DNA of 39,325 bases. It comes from Clostridia bacterium. Lineage in GTDB: Bacteria; Bacillota; Clostridia; Oscillospirales; CAG-272. The stretch spans positions 1 to 39,325 of the forward strand of contig JAGBYM010000036.1 of the NCBI GenBank assembly GCA_017628755.1, in the 5' to 3' direction. This document shows positions 24,605 through 32,949 of this stretch, in pieces (position 1 is the stretch's first letter; each line of letters opens with the position of its first letter). The translations under genes and the position numbers were made by a program. Below the pieces are notes generated by a model, which ran no database searches, had not been told where the DNA came from, and was given only the letters and a program-made list of their open reading frames with translations.

Positions 24605-25696
24605 ATGAGTTTTGTTGTTACAGAAAAGAAAAAGTGTTGTGTGGTCGGTGCGACCGGTATGGTAGGTCAGCGTTTTCTGACCCTTCTTGCGGACCACCCT
24701 TATTTTGAAGTCACCTGCCTTGCCGCATCGGCAAGAAGCGCGGGTAAGACATATGCTGAGGCTGTCGGAAGCCGCTGGAAGCTCAGCGAGCCGATGCCCG
24801 AGAAGTTTGCGGATATGAAGGTTCTTGATTCCGCTGAGGTTGACACCATCGCATCCCTCTGTGATTTCGTTTTCTGCGCGGTTGATATGCCCAAGGCTGA
24901 AGTCCGCGAGATGGAAGAAAATTTCGCACGCCACGAGCTTCCCGTAGTTTCGAATAACTCGGCTTGCCGCGGTATTGAGGACGTTCCCATGCTCATGCCC
25001 GAGATCAACTCGGATCACCTTGCGGTTATCGAGACCCAGAAGAAGCGTCTCGGCACCAAGCGCGGATTTATCGCAGTTAAGCCCAACTGCTCGATCCAGT
25101 CCTACGTTCCTATGCTCACCCCCCTTCTCAAGTTCGGCCTTAACAAGGTAGTTGCCACCACCTATCAGGCAATTTCCGGCGCGGGCAAGACGTTTGCAGA
25201 ATGGCCCGAGATGATCGACAACGTAATCCCCTTCATCGGCGGCGAGGAGCAGAAGAGCGAGCAGGAGCCCCTCAAGATCTGGGGTAAGGTTGAGAACGGC
25301 GTTGTTGTCAATGCAGATGCTCCCCTGATCACCACCCAGTGCATCCGCGTTCCCGTAACCAACGGTCATACCGCCGCTATCTTTATGAGCTTTGAGAACA
25401 AGCCTTCCAAGGAAGAGATCCTTGCGGCTTGGGCAGAATACAAGGGACTTCCCCAGGAGCTCGGTCTGCCGAACGCTCCCGAGCAGTTCATCACCTATTT
25501 TGAGGAAGACAACCGTCCTCAGTGCGCCGTTGACCGTGATATTTACGGCGGAATGGGTATCACCGCGGGCAGACTCCGCGAGGACACTATGTTCGATTAC
25601 AAATTCGTGGGACTTTCTCATAACACCCTCCGCGGTGCGGCGGGAGGTTCCGTACTCAACGCCGAGCTTCTTTACAGACTCGGATACCTCGATTGA
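24605..25696 (+). CDS. asd: Aspartate-semialdehyde dehydrogenase
   Basis: Reduces aspartyl phosphate to aspartate semialdehyde, the branch point to lysine, diaminopimelate, methionine and threonine. The 363-residue product starts with the NADP-binding VVGATGMVGQRF and has the catalytic cysteine C162 in KPNCSIQSY. SGAGKTFAEWPEM and VPVTNGHTAAIF follow. The form resembles the archaeal/fungal-like branch of the family by length and the SIQ motif. Codon use is rich in C-ending codons, suggesting high expression. It has its own promoter and stands 5 bp before the ferredoxin protein, which should be co-transcribed. Confidence 0.96.
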   Translation: MSFVVTEKKKCCVVGATGMVGQRFLTLLADHPYFEVTCLAASARSAGKTYAEAVGSRWKLSEPMPEKFADMKVLDSAEVDTIASLCDFVFCAVDMPKAEVREMEENFARHELPVVSNNSACRGIEDVPMLMPEINSDHLAVIETQKKRLGTKRGFIAVKPNCSIQSYVPMLTPLLKFGLNKVVATTYQAISGAGKTFAEWPEMIDNVIPFIGGEEQKSEQEPLKIWGKVENGVVVNADAPLITTQCIRVPVTNGHTAAIFMSFENKPSKEEILAAWAEYKGLPQELGLPNAPEQFITYFEEDNRPQCAVDRDIYGGMGITAGRLREDTMFDYKFVGLSHNTLRGAAGGSVLNAELLYRLGYLD

Positions 25697-25701
25697 TATA
25701 A

Positions 25702-26499
25702 ATGAAGAAAAATATACTTGTCGTAACCTTTTCGCCCGGCGGCGGCTGCCTTGAGCTTGCCGACGCGGCAACCGTTATCCTTGACCGCGCGGGATACGAG
25801 GTTGAATGCCTCGATATCACCTATGCCGATGACAGAGAAGCCGCATGCGGACTTGAGATCCACGTTGATCTGATGATCCTTATCGCGCCCGTGTATCTGC
25901 GCCATCTGCCCCCGCCCGTCGAGTATTTCATCTCGCGCTCACAGCTCTTCGTTGAAAAGGCGGCGCTCGTGCTTGGCTACGGCTCATGCGGTGTCGGATG
26001 TGCTCCCGAGGAGGCGAGAAAGCTTTTTGATCTTGCCGAAGTTCCGCTCTGCCGTATCATGACCTGCCCGCTTCCGCATACCTTCGCCGATTGTGTTGAA
26101 GAGAAGCAGGTGCTTCCCGACAGCCTCGGTGACGTAGGAAGATTTATCCTATCCGTTGTTGCGGACGACGACAGAGAAGAGAAGCCGATTGAAAAAAGAA
26201 GCTTTGATATAATCGGTAAATTACCCTATAACATTACAAAAAGACTTGCTTTCGGATTCCCGAAGACAGTCAGCGCGGATTGCACATTCTGCGGCACCTG
26301 CGCTAAGGTCTGCCCGACCGAGGCAATCACGCTCGATAAATTCAAGATCGATTCCGAGCGTTGCATCGGCTGTTCCGCATGTGTGCGTGCATGCCCGAAG
26401 GGCGCAAAGTCTATAAACCGCTACCCATGGACAAAGGCAATACTCCGCCGCGGCTTTGCCGAAGTGAAGTATCCCGAGGAGATCACGGTGCGCAAATGA
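25702..26499 (+). CDS. EFR1-type flavodoxin-ferredoxin protein
   Basis: A 265-residue putative electron-transfer protein. The N-terminal part (about 1-165) has a flavodoxin-like pattern (ILVVTFSPGGGCLELADAA, then LMILIAPVYLRHLPPPVEYF, then LVLGYGSCGVGC). The C-terminal part has two classical 4Fe-4S motifs, CTFCGTCAKVCP and CIGCSACVRACP. This arrangement is known as the EFR1 family in anaerobes. The start lies 5 bp after asd with no clear ribosome site of its own, so it depends on coupling to asd translation. A physical role in supplying reducing power to Asd is only a suggestion from the gene order. Confidence 0.9.
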   Translation: MKKNILVVTFSPGGGCLELADAATVILDRAGYEVECLDITYADDREAACGLEIHVDLMILIAPVYLRHLPPPVEYFISRSQLFVEKAALVLGYGSCGVGCAPEEARKLFDLAEVPLCRIMTCPLPHTFADCVEEKQVLPDSLGDVGRFILSVVADDDREEKPIEKRSFDIIGKLPYNITKRLAFGFPKTVSADCTFCGTCAKVCPTEAITLDKFKIDSERCIGCSACVRACPKGAKSINRYPWTKAILRRGFAEVKYPEEITVRK

Positions 26500-26501
26500 A
26501 T

Positions 26502-26538
26502 AAAAAGGTGAGCTGTTTTTTGAACCGCTCACCTTTTT
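26502..26538 (+). terminator. Terminator of asd-EFR1
   Basis: AAAAAGGTGAGC (26502-26513) pairs with GCTCACCTTTTT (26527-26538) and is followed by a T run. The 13-base loop is larger than usual. Confidence 0.9.
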
Positions 26539-26550
26539 TCGCATAAAATA

Positions 26551-26579
26551 TTTACTTGAGAGAAGAATTATGCTATAAT
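26551..26579 (+). promoter_or_regulatory. Extended -10 promoter of the SGNH lipoprotein
   Basis: TGCTATAAT, with the -10 box at 26574-26579, and a weak -35 box TTTACT (26551-26556) at 17 bp. The gene starts 25 bp downstream. Confidence 0.65.
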
Positions 26580-26604
26580 AATAAAAAAACGAGAGAGGTA
26601 CGTT

Positions 26605-28185
26605 ATGAAAAGATATCTCAGAACTTTTTCGGCATTTCTTTCACTTATTATGATGTTTCCTCTGGTCGGATGCGTAGGCGAATCCGACGTGACCGATGGA
26701 GCGCCTACAGAGGAATCGCTCCCCGCAACAGACGCTCCTCCTTCCGAAACCGAAACTATCGAGCAGACTGAGGAAGAAACCCATATCCCCGTTCAGCCGA
26801 GCGAATGGGATATTATCCGCGAAAAGGCAAAAAACGAAGGTATTAAGATCCTTTTTATCGGTGATAGCTTGACTCACTATAACGAGATGCCGCAGATCTT
26901 TGCAAGCCTTTGCAAGGCGGCGGGCTATAAGGTAAAAGCTGACAGACAGACAAAGGGCGGAACGGGCATCGCAATGCTCCGTGAGGATGCGGCGCTCTGG
27001 CAGACCGTCAGCAAGAAGATCAAGTCGGATAATTGGGATATTATCGTATATCAGCCTAACAGAAACAATCCCGTCATGACGGAATACTTCCCCTATTACC
27101 CTTGGAAGGAATACAGCGCGGCGAAGGATCTCGTTGAGCTCATCAAGGCGGCGGGCGCAATTCCGCTGCAGTATTCGAGCTTCGGCGTCAATAAGGGGTA
27201 TGTTACCCGAGAGGGCTGTACCAAGAAGATGTCCCGCGCGGAGCATACGAATTTTGTAACCTCGTATAACGCGGCTGTTTCCGATATGCTCGGAAGCAAG
27301 ACCGTTTACACGGGCGCGACCTTCAACAGCTTGCTTGCGAAGACTCCCTCGCTCGGACTTTACCATACCGACAATTCGCATCCTTCGCCGGCGGGCAGCT
27401 TCCTTATTGCCGCGGATTTCTATACCGTTATCTTCGGTGAATCTCCCGCAGAGATAAATTACGATTACGAACTTGACGCAGAGCTTGCCAAGACCTTGCG
27501 CACCGCGGCGGCAGAGCTTTTGACCTTTGCTCCCACCGAAAAGGCAAAGGTGGAGTTTGTTGAGGAGCCAAACAAGGAATCGGGCGAGAAGGGAACCCTA
27601 ACCTTTGGTGTGCATTGCTTCGAGAACGTTGACGCATCCGGAAAGAGCGGATTCTTTGAGGTATCCGAGGATAATTCCAAGATCAGCTACAAGTACAAGA
27701 GTGGCGACGGTATCCTTTTCGGTTTTGCAACTCTCGACGGCAGACCCGTCATGGGCAACAACTGGAGCTTTGAGGCTGACGTTGCCATTGAAAAGTATTG
27801 TGGAAGCAAGAACCCCACAGCGGGTCTCCAGCTTATCGACGAAAAGGGCAAGGTCTACCGCCTCTATCTGCGCACGACCGCGGCTAAGATCACGAATAAC
27901 GATTGCTCCACAGCTGAATACCATATCCGCACAGACCACGATGACAGCGCATCGCGAACCGACAAGGGAACCTTCTCGAACAAGCTGAAGCTCAAGATTG
28001 AGGTTTCTCCCGATTCGATCACTTTGTATACCGACGGCACGGTCTATATGACCATCAACTACGAAGGCACGGTCTTCTATGACGGAACAAAATCGACCAA
28101 GATGAAGTACAGCGGCGAGGATATCCAGCTCGGACTCGTTACATGCTACGCCGACACAAGCTTTTCAAACGTTGTGATCAAGTGA
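26605..28185 (+). CDS. SGNH-hydrolase lipoprotein with a C-terminal beta-sandwich
   Basis: A 526-residue surface lipoprotein. The signal peptide ends LVGC (C23) and is followed by a Thr/Glu/Pro-rich linker to about residue 65. Residues about 75-285 form an SGNH/GDSL-type esterase domain: FIGDSLTHYNEM is block I with the catalytic serine, and DNSHPSPAGS holds the block V aspartate and histidine. Residues about 315-526 look like a concanavalin-like beta-sandwich (WSFEADVAIEKYCG ... AGLQLIDEKGKVYRLYLR ... FSNVVIK), similar to domains that bind or coat glycans. It probably deacylates a surface or dietary polysaccharide, but the substrate is not indicated. It is monocistronic with a strong terminator. 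Confidence 0.88.
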   Translation: MKRYLRTFSAFLSLIMMFPLVGCVGESDVTDGAPTEESLPATDAPPSETETIEQTEEETHIPVQPSEWDIIREKAKNEGIKILFIGDSLTHYNEMPQIFASLCKAAGYKVKADRQTKGGTGIAMLREDAALWQTVSKKIKSDNWDIIVYQPNRNNPVMTEYFPYYPWKEYSAAKDLVELIKAAGAIPLQYSSFGVNKGYVTREGCTKKMSRAEHTNFVTSYNAAVSDMLGSKTVYTGATFNSLLAKTPSLGLYHTDNSHPSPAGSFLIAADFYTVIFGESPAEINYDYELDAELAKTLRTAAAELLTFAPTEKAKVEFVEEPNKESGEKGTLTFGVHCFENVDASGKSGFFEVSEDNSKISYKYKSGDGILFGFATLDGRPVMGNNWSFEADVAIEKYCGSKNPTAGLQLIDEKGKVYRLYLRTTAAKITNNDCSTAEYHIRTDHDDSASRTDKGTFSNKLKLKIEVSPDSITLYTDGTVYMTINYEGTVFYDGTKSTKMKYSGEDIQLGLVTCYADTSFSNVVIK

Positions 28186-28199
28186 TAATAATTCAAAGA

Positions 28200-28225
28200 C
28201 ACCGCCTTCGGGCGGTGCCTTTTTT
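28200..28225 (+). terminator. Terminator of the SGNH lipoprotein gene
   Basis: CACCGCC, loop TTCG, GGCGGTG (28200-28217), then CC and six T's. The UUCG tetraloop makes the stem very stable. Confidence 0.95.
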
Positions 28226-28229
28226 GAAA

Positions 28230-28269
28230 TTAAGAGAATTTTAAGACTTTTGGGTATTTCTTTTTAAGA
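28230..28269 (+). promoter_or_regulatory. TTAAGA direct repeats upstream of the response regulator
   Basis: TTAAGA occurs at 28230-28235 and 28241-28246, exactly 11 bp apart, and again at 28264-28269, 23 bp further. OmpR/PhoB-type regulators bind direct repeats with about one helical turn of spacing. The repeats lie just before the -10 box TATAAT at 28280-28285 (TG-extended, no good -35), which is typical of an activated promoter. Autoregulation is therefore plausible. Confidence 0.5.
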
Positions 28270-28312
28270 AAAAATGTGCTATAATGTAGTCAGTACAAAA
28301 AGGAGCACGCAA

Positions 28313-29008
28313 ATGTACAATATTCTTATCTGCGATGACGAGGCGGATATCGTATCCGCGCTTAAAATATATCTTTCATCCCCCGATCTCCGCTTTTTTG
28401 AGGCGGGCAACGGTATCGACTGCCTGCGCATACTCGAGCGTGAGGAGATCCATCTTATTATCCTCGATATCATGATGCCGATGATGGACGGAATCACAGC
28501 GGCGGCAAAGATCCGCGAGACGAGCAACGTGCCTATAATCTTTCTTTCGGCAAAGAGCGAGGACAGCGACAAGATCCTTGGGCTCAATATCGGTGCCGAC
28601 GATTACATAACCAAGCCCTTCAATCCGGTTGAGGTTCTGGCAAGAGTTCGCTCACAGCTGAGAAGATATTTCACCCTCGGGGGCTCCAGCAAGACAGATG
28701 ACGTCATAACAATCGGCGGACTCGAGATAGACAACAGAGAGAAGAAATTTATGCTTGACGGCGAGGAGGTTGCGCTGACGCCGAAGGAATACGATATTCT
28801 GAAGCTTCTGATGTCAAATCCCGGCAAGGTATTTTCGCCGAGCGAGATCTATACTCAGGTCTGGAAGGAGACCGCGCTTACGGGAGACAATACCGTAGCC
28901 GTGCATATCCGCCATCTGCGCGAGAAGATCGAGATCGATCCCGCAGAGCCGCGATACCTGAAGGTCGTCTGGGGTCAGGGCTATAAGATAGAAAAGGGAA
29001 CAAGATAA
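28313..29008 (+). CDS. OmpR/PhoB-family DNA-binding response regulator
   Basis: A 231-residue two-component response regulator. The receiver domain has D8-D9, the phospho-accepting D52 (IILDIMMPMMDG) and K101 (ITKPF). The C-terminal part is the winged-helix domain of the OmpR/PhoB class (EVALTPKEYDILKLLMSNPGKVFSPSEIYTQVW ... VAVHIRHLREKIE). The start at 28313-28315 follows AAGGAG; a longer reading of 13 extra codons passes through the promoter. The stop overlaps the kinase start by one base (TAATG), so the two are translationally coupled. Confidence 0.95.
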   Translation: MYNILICDDEADIVSALKIYLSSPDLRFFEAGNGIDCLRILEREEIHLIILDIMMPMMDGITAAAKIRETSNVPIIFLSAKSEDSDKILGLNIGADDYITKPFNPVEVLARVRSQLRRYFTLGGSSKTDDVITIGGLEIDNREKKFMLDGEEVALTPKEYDILKLLMSNPGKVFSPSEIYTQVWKETALTGDNTVAVHIRHLREKIEIDPAEPRYLKVVWGQGYKIEKGTR

Positions 29009-30954
29009 TGAGCGAGAAAAAGAAAAGGCGACTCAGCCACAGTTTCGCCGCCAAGGCAACTGCGTTTACGGTTGCCGTCATAATGCTCTGCATAACCGCG
29101 CTTTCTACGGTAGGCGTTGTTGTTATGTTCGCGGCAGAGGTCTACAACTCAAGCCGCGAAGCAAATAAATACGAGATCTATTCAAGAACGGCTTACAACG
29201 ACTGCTACACTATTATGAATTTGCTTTCCAATTCGGATTTCAGCGAAAACCGTGTGGATGAGTATATCAAATATTCGAATATCGGCAAGGTAAGATCGGA
29301 AAGTGCCAATCCCGATTATCCTGTCTACGAGAGGGTGCGCGGTGAGGTTGACGAGAGATTTGTTTACACCTTCTATTGGTATATCGAGTATACCGCCGAC
29401 GGAGAGATAGATGCGTTCCGTTCGATTTTGAACGGTTACGATAATAACGATTACAATCCCGAAAACGTCTATTCCGTCACCCTGGGAGTTTCAACCGATC
29501 TTTTTGAGTCGGATGATTATTTCTGGTACGGACTCCTTATCGACGTTCTTTACGATTTCAGATTTATCGTCTATCCCATAGGGATCATTGCTTTTGCGAC
29601 CGCAATGCTCTGTATCACTTTCCTTTTGATCTCTGCGGGCAGAAGAAGGGAAAGCGCGGGAATTACTCCGACTCTGCTCACCCGCGTGCCGTTTGAGGTG
29701 CCTTCCCTGGCTTTAGCGGGATTGTTTGCGGCAGGAATTGTTATGCTTGATTCGGCAGGCGGAATATTCCAGACCATGGTTATTGCATCGGTGTGGTTCA
29801 TGTTCCTTTGCGTCGGACTTCTGTTCTGGCTTATGAGCCTTGCGTTGCGCATCAAGCTCGGTGTGCTCGTCAAATATACCGTAGTTTATTTCATACTGAA
29901 CGGCATTTGGCGCGGAATGAAGTTCATCGGAAGATGTATCGCAACTGCCGTAAAAGCTCTGCCCCTGATATGGAAGACTGTCGCCATTCTCGCAGCGGTT
30001 ACCGTAATCGAATTTTTCACGATATTTTTCACGTACTATGAGACTGATATTCTTCTTATATGGTGGTTTATCGGCAAGATCATTATCTCGGTTGTGATCA
30101 TTTATGTTGCGATAATGCTCCATCGTCTCAAGGCGGGCGGACGCAAGATCGCGGACGGTGATCTCGGATACAAGATCAACACGGACCCGCTCATTCTGGA
30201 TCTCAAGGAGCACGGCGAAGACCTCAACCGAATCGGTGAGGGAATGAACAATGCCGTTGAAGAGCGCCTCAGAAGTGAGCGCATGAAGACCGAGCTCATT
30301 ACAAACGTGTCGCACGATATCAAAACTCCGCTGACCTCGATAATCAACTATTCCGACCTGATCAGCCGTGAGGAATGTGACAATGAAAATATCAGGGAGT
30401 ACGCACGTGTGCTTCACAATCAGTCCGAGCGAATGAAACGTCTTATAGAAGACCTCGTTGAGGCTTCAAAGGCGTCAAGCGGAAATATCGAGATCGTTCT
30501 CGGTAAATGCGATGCGGGTGTTATGATCTCGCAGATGTCGGGCGAATATGAGCAAAGACTTGCGGAGGCGGGACTCGAGCTCGTCTGCACGGCACCCGAA
30601 ACCGAAATATTCATTATGGCAGACGGACGCCGTATCTGGCGCGTTTTCGACAATCTAATGGGCAACGCGCGAAAATACGCACTTCGCGGTACGCGTGTCT
30701 ATGTCAGCCTCGAAGCCGTCGGAGACGATGCTGTTTTCACATTCAAAAATATTTCGCGCGAGCCTCTCGCGCTCGACGCAAGTGAACTGACCGAACGCTT
30801 TGTGCGCGGTGATAAATCAAGAAATACAGAGGGCAACGGTCTTGGACTTTCGATAGCCAAGAGCCTGATCGAGCTCCAGGGCGGCAAATTCAATATTACC
30901 GTGGACGGAGACCTCTTTAAGGTTACGCTGACCTTCCCGACAATCAAGGAGTGA
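29008..30954 (+). CDS. Multi-span membrane sensor histidine kinase
   Basis: A 648-residue sensor kinase. An N-terminal membrane span (about residues 17-43) precedes an external domain of about 140 residues. Then come four or five more spans (about 187-210, 230-250, 255-280, 325-345, 350-375), a HAMP-like linker, the dimerisation helix with H436 in NVSHDIKTPLTS, and the ATPase domain with DNLMGNARKYA and GNGLGLSIAKSLIELQGG. The many spans and the extra membrane region between the sensor and the HAMP-like linker are unusual for OmpR-class partners. The signal is unknown. It is the middle gene of a three-gene operon with the response regulator and a YwaF-like protein. Confidence 0.94.
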   Translation: MSEKKKRRLSHSFAAKATAFTVAVIMLCITALSTVGVVVMFAAEVYNSSREANKYEIYSRTAYNDCYTIMNLLSNSDFSENRVDEYIKYSNIGKVRSESANPDYPVYERVRGEVDERFVYTFYWYIEYTADGEIDAFRSILNGYDNNDYNPENVYSVTLGVSTDLFESDDYFWYGLLIDVLYDFRFIVYPIGIIAFATAMLCITFLLISAGRRRESAGITPTLLTRVPFEVPSLALAGLFAAGIVMLDSAGGIFQTMVIASVWFMFLCVGLLFWLMSLALRIKLGVLVKYTVVYFILNGIWRGMKFIGRCIATAVKALPLIWKTVAILAAVTVIEFFTIFFTYYETDILLIWWFIGKIIISVVIIYVAIMLHRLKAGGRKIADGDLGYKINTDPLILDLKEHGEDLNRIGEGMNNAVEERLRSERMKTELITNVSHDIKTPLTSIINYSDLISREECDNENIREYARVLHNQSERMKRLIEDLVEASKASSGNIEIVLGKCDAGVMISQMSGEYEQRLAEAGLELVCTAPETEIFIMADGRRIWRVFDNLMGNARKYALRGTRVYVSLEAVGDDAVFTFKNISREPLALDASELTERFVRGDKSRNTEGNGLGLSIAKSLIELQGGKFNITVDGDLFKVTLTFPTIKE

Positions 30955-30958
30955 CACA

Positions 30959-31735
30959 ATGAATATTATCGAAAAGTTGATGAACCTGATATCCGCGCCG
31001 ATGACGCCGCCTCAGGCTTACGGAGTATTCCATATTATTCTTATAATCGTGGGATTGACCTTTTGCATTTCTATGGCTTGGATCTGCCGTAGGTTCGATG
31101 AAAAAAAGAACCGCATACTCCTTCTGACACTTTCGGGAATGCTTATATTCAGCGAAATTATCAAGCAGTTCTTTTTGTTTTACGTTACGAACGGTCACGC
31201 GATCTGCTGGGGTGAGTTTCCTTTCCAGATGTGCTCGCTGCCCATGTATCTCTGTCCCTTCGTATGCTTCAGCAAAAACGAAACGGCAAAGCGCGCGGCA
31301 TACGGATTTATGATGTCCTTCAACCTTCTTGGCGGCTTTGCGGGTGTTTTTGAACCCTCGGGAGTCTTCCACGACCGCGTATTTCTGACAACCCATGCGA
31401 TATTCTGGCATTACATGCTCGTATTTCTTGCGTTTTATATCATCTTTTCGGGTAGAGGCGTAGCATCCCGAGAGAATTATTACAATACTGTCAAACTCTT
31501 TGTTATGCTTTGTTTCGTTGCCTTTATTATCAATACCTTGATCGGAATCACGGTTGGCGACGAGGTCAATATGTTCTTCGTAGGACCGAATCCCGCGCCG
31601 ATATTAGTCTTCAACTCGATTGCGCTTAAATACGGCTGGGCGGCGAGCACAGTCATTTTTATCCCCGTGACATCACTTGCTGCGGGAGCGGTGTTCTTGA
31701 TTAATGCAAAATGCAGAATGCAAAATGCAAAATGA
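30959..31735 (+). CDS. YwaF-like (TIGR02206 type) integral membrane protein
   Basis: A 258-residue protein with about six or seven predicted membrane spans and the family pattern FPFQMCSLPMYLCPFVCF, similar to the YwaF/TIGR02206 group. Biochemical function is not established. It starts 4 bp after the kinase; the ribosome site AAGGAG overlaps the kinase stop, so it is in the operon. Its last ten residues (NAKCRMQNAK) and stop are read from the palindromic element at 31702-31877, so the native end was probably replaced. A role in the signalling system is possible because of the coupling, but nothing more can be said. Confidence 0.88.
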   Translation: MNIIEKLMNLISAPMTPPQAYGVFHIILIIVGLTFCISMAWICRRFDEKKNRILLLTLSGMLIFSEIIKQFFLFYVTNGHAICWGEFPFQMCSLPMYLCPFVCFSKNETAKRAAYGFMMSFNLLGGFAGVFEPSGVFHDRVFLTTHAIFWHYMLVFLAFYIIFSGRGVASRENYYNTVKLFVMLCFVAFIINTLIGITVGDEVNMFFVGPNPAPILVFNSIALKYGWAASTVIFIPVTSLAAGAVFLINAKCRMQNAK

Positions 31736-31877
31736 ACCAATAATATAATTTTCGATTCTGTACTATAAAAACAAAATCACTATGCTTTTTAGGGCATAGT
31801 GATTTTTTATACAGAAAACTAAATTATATTTTCAGCAAATTTTGCATTCTGCATTTTACATTTTACATTTTGCATTA
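31702..31877. mobile_element. 176-bp palindromic element between the YwaF-like gene and the ROK gene
   Basis: Both ends read TAATGCAAAATG inward, followed by degenerate GCAAAAT, GCAGAAT and similar units. Inside, ATATAATTT with a TTCTGTA-like segment (about 31743-31767) and its complement (about 31810-31835) give a second imperfect arm, and the centre is the terminator hairpin at 31773-31806. The element supplies the ten C-terminal codons and stop of the YwaF-like gene on the plus strand, and the TAA stop of the ROK gene on the minus strand. No target-site duplication or transposase is seen. It is a different sequence from the element at 942-1220. Confidence 0.6.
31773..31806. terminator. Bidirectional terminator inside the second palindromic element
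   Basis: AAAATCACTATGC (31773-31785) pairs with GCATAGTGATTTT (31794-31806), with a T run on the plus strand and a T-rich stretch on the minus strand. It ends both the YwaF-like operon and the ROK gene. Confidence 0.9.
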
Positions 31878-32831
31878 TCCTAAAAGTGCCGCGCCGATAA
31901 TTCCCGCGTCGTTTCCGAGGGTCGCGATGCGGATCTCAGTGGGACGGACGATACCGTTGCCGTAGGTCTCGGATCTTACAAGAGGAACGAGAGGGGTAAG
32001 GAGATTGTCCTTTTCGTTCGAAATACCGCCGCCGATAGAGAGAACCTCGGGCTGGAAAATGTTGATGATATTGATAAGTCCGCAAGCGAGGTACTTTATG
32101 TAGGAGTCCACGACCTCTTTTGCCGCCTCGTCACCTGCACGCATAGCGTCAAAGGAAGTGCGTCCCGAAATCTTGCCGCGCTCTGCAGCCATATCAGCCA
32201 TAAGAGTCTTCTTGCCCGCCTTTTCGCATTCCGCGATCTTTTCCGCTGTCATTCTGACCAGAGCGGTTGCCGAGCTGTAAGCTTCCCAACATCCCTTACG
32301 TCCGCAGGAGCAGGGCTTGCCGTCCGCAACGATAACGATGTGACCGAGCTCCGCGCCCGCATAGTTGAAGCCGGAATAGATCGTGTCACCGATGATAATA
32401 CCGCCTCCGACGCCCGTTCCGAGGGTGATCATGATCGAGCTCTTCGATCCCTTTGCCGCACCGACCTTAGCCTCGCCCCAAGCGGCTGCGTTTGCGTCGT
32501 TTTCAATGGTTACCTTGGAAACAGGGAATCCTTCCTTGAATTTTTCAGCAAGAGGGAAGTTGCGGAAGGGAAGGTTGTTGGCGTATTCAACAACGCCCGA
32601 GTCGTGGTTTGCAACACCGGGGCTTGCAATACCGACCGCCTCGATCTCGTCGATCGAGATATTAGCTTCCTTGAGAAGACCCTGGCAAAGAGCTGCCATG
32701 TCAGCAACGATCTCGTCAGCGGGTCTTTCGGCACCCGTGGGGATACTGTTGCGGAAGAGGATGGTTCCTTCGTTATTAACTATACCTGCGGCAATATTTG
32801 TTCCGCCGAGGTCAACACCGATTCTGTACAT
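31875..32831 (-). CDS. ROK-family glucokinase-type sugar kinase
   Basis: A 318-residue ROK protein that phosphorylates a hexose, probably glucose. It has the ATP-binding phosphate motif IGVDLGGTN (D7, G9, G10, T11), the sugar-binding IENDANAAAWGEA, TLGTGVGGGII, and the zinc motif GKPCSCGRKGCWEAYSS (CxCGxxGCxE). There is no DNA-binding domain, so it is a kinase and not a regulator. The TAA stop lies at the right end of the palindromic element. The promoter is at full consensus, so expression is probably strong. It fits the handling of hexose released by the glycosidases in the window. Confidence 0.94.
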   Translation of the reverse strand: MYRIGVDLGGTNIAAGIVNNEGTILFRNSIPTGAERPADEIVADMAALCQGLLKEANISIDEIEAVGIASPGVANHDSGVVEYANNLPFRNFPLAEKFKEGFPVSKVTIENDANAAAWGEAKVGAAKGSKSSIMITLGTGVGGGIIIGDTIYSGFNYAGAELGHIVIVADGKPCSCGRKGCWEAYSSATALVRMTAEKIAECEKAGKKTLMADMAAERGKISGRTSFDAMRAGDEAAKEVVDSYIKYLACGLINIINIFQPEVLSIGGGISNEKDNLLTPLVPLVRSETYGNGIVRPTEIRIATLGNDAGIIGAALLG

Positions 32832-32867
32832 TTCATAATTCCTTTCGGATAAAAGTTTATTGATTAT

Positions 32868-32896
32868 ATTATAAATTAAAAAGCGGCGGTTGTCAA
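32868..32896 (-). promoter_or_regulatory. Consensus promoter of the ROK kinase gene
   Basis: On the minus strand: TTGACA (32891-32896), a 17-bp spacer, then TATAAT (32868-32873). Confidence 0.88.
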
Positions 32897-32910
32897 CACC
32901 TTTTACGATA

Positions 32911-32939
32911 TTTTCACTTTACACTTTCCACTTTTCACT
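32911..32939. repeat. Degenerate CACTTT repeat tract after the J-protein gene
   Basis: About three degenerate units (CACTTTA, CACTTTC, CACTTTT) at 9-10 base intervals, next to the J-protein stop. It is built like the ends of the 31702-31877 element and the AAATTT tract at 12051-12088, but with a different unit, and no second arm is visible. Confidence 0.45.
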
Positions 32940-32949
32940 ACGCGCAGCG

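Noticed and set aside
24527..25771. A 414-codon minus-strand frame opposite asd
   Set aside because: Same reason: strong codon bias in asd leaves the opposite strand free of stops.
31702..31877. CRISPR-like array from the repeated ATGCAAAATG units
   Set aside because: The units are 7-10 bases, degenerate, and have no unique spacers; they are arms of a palindromic element.
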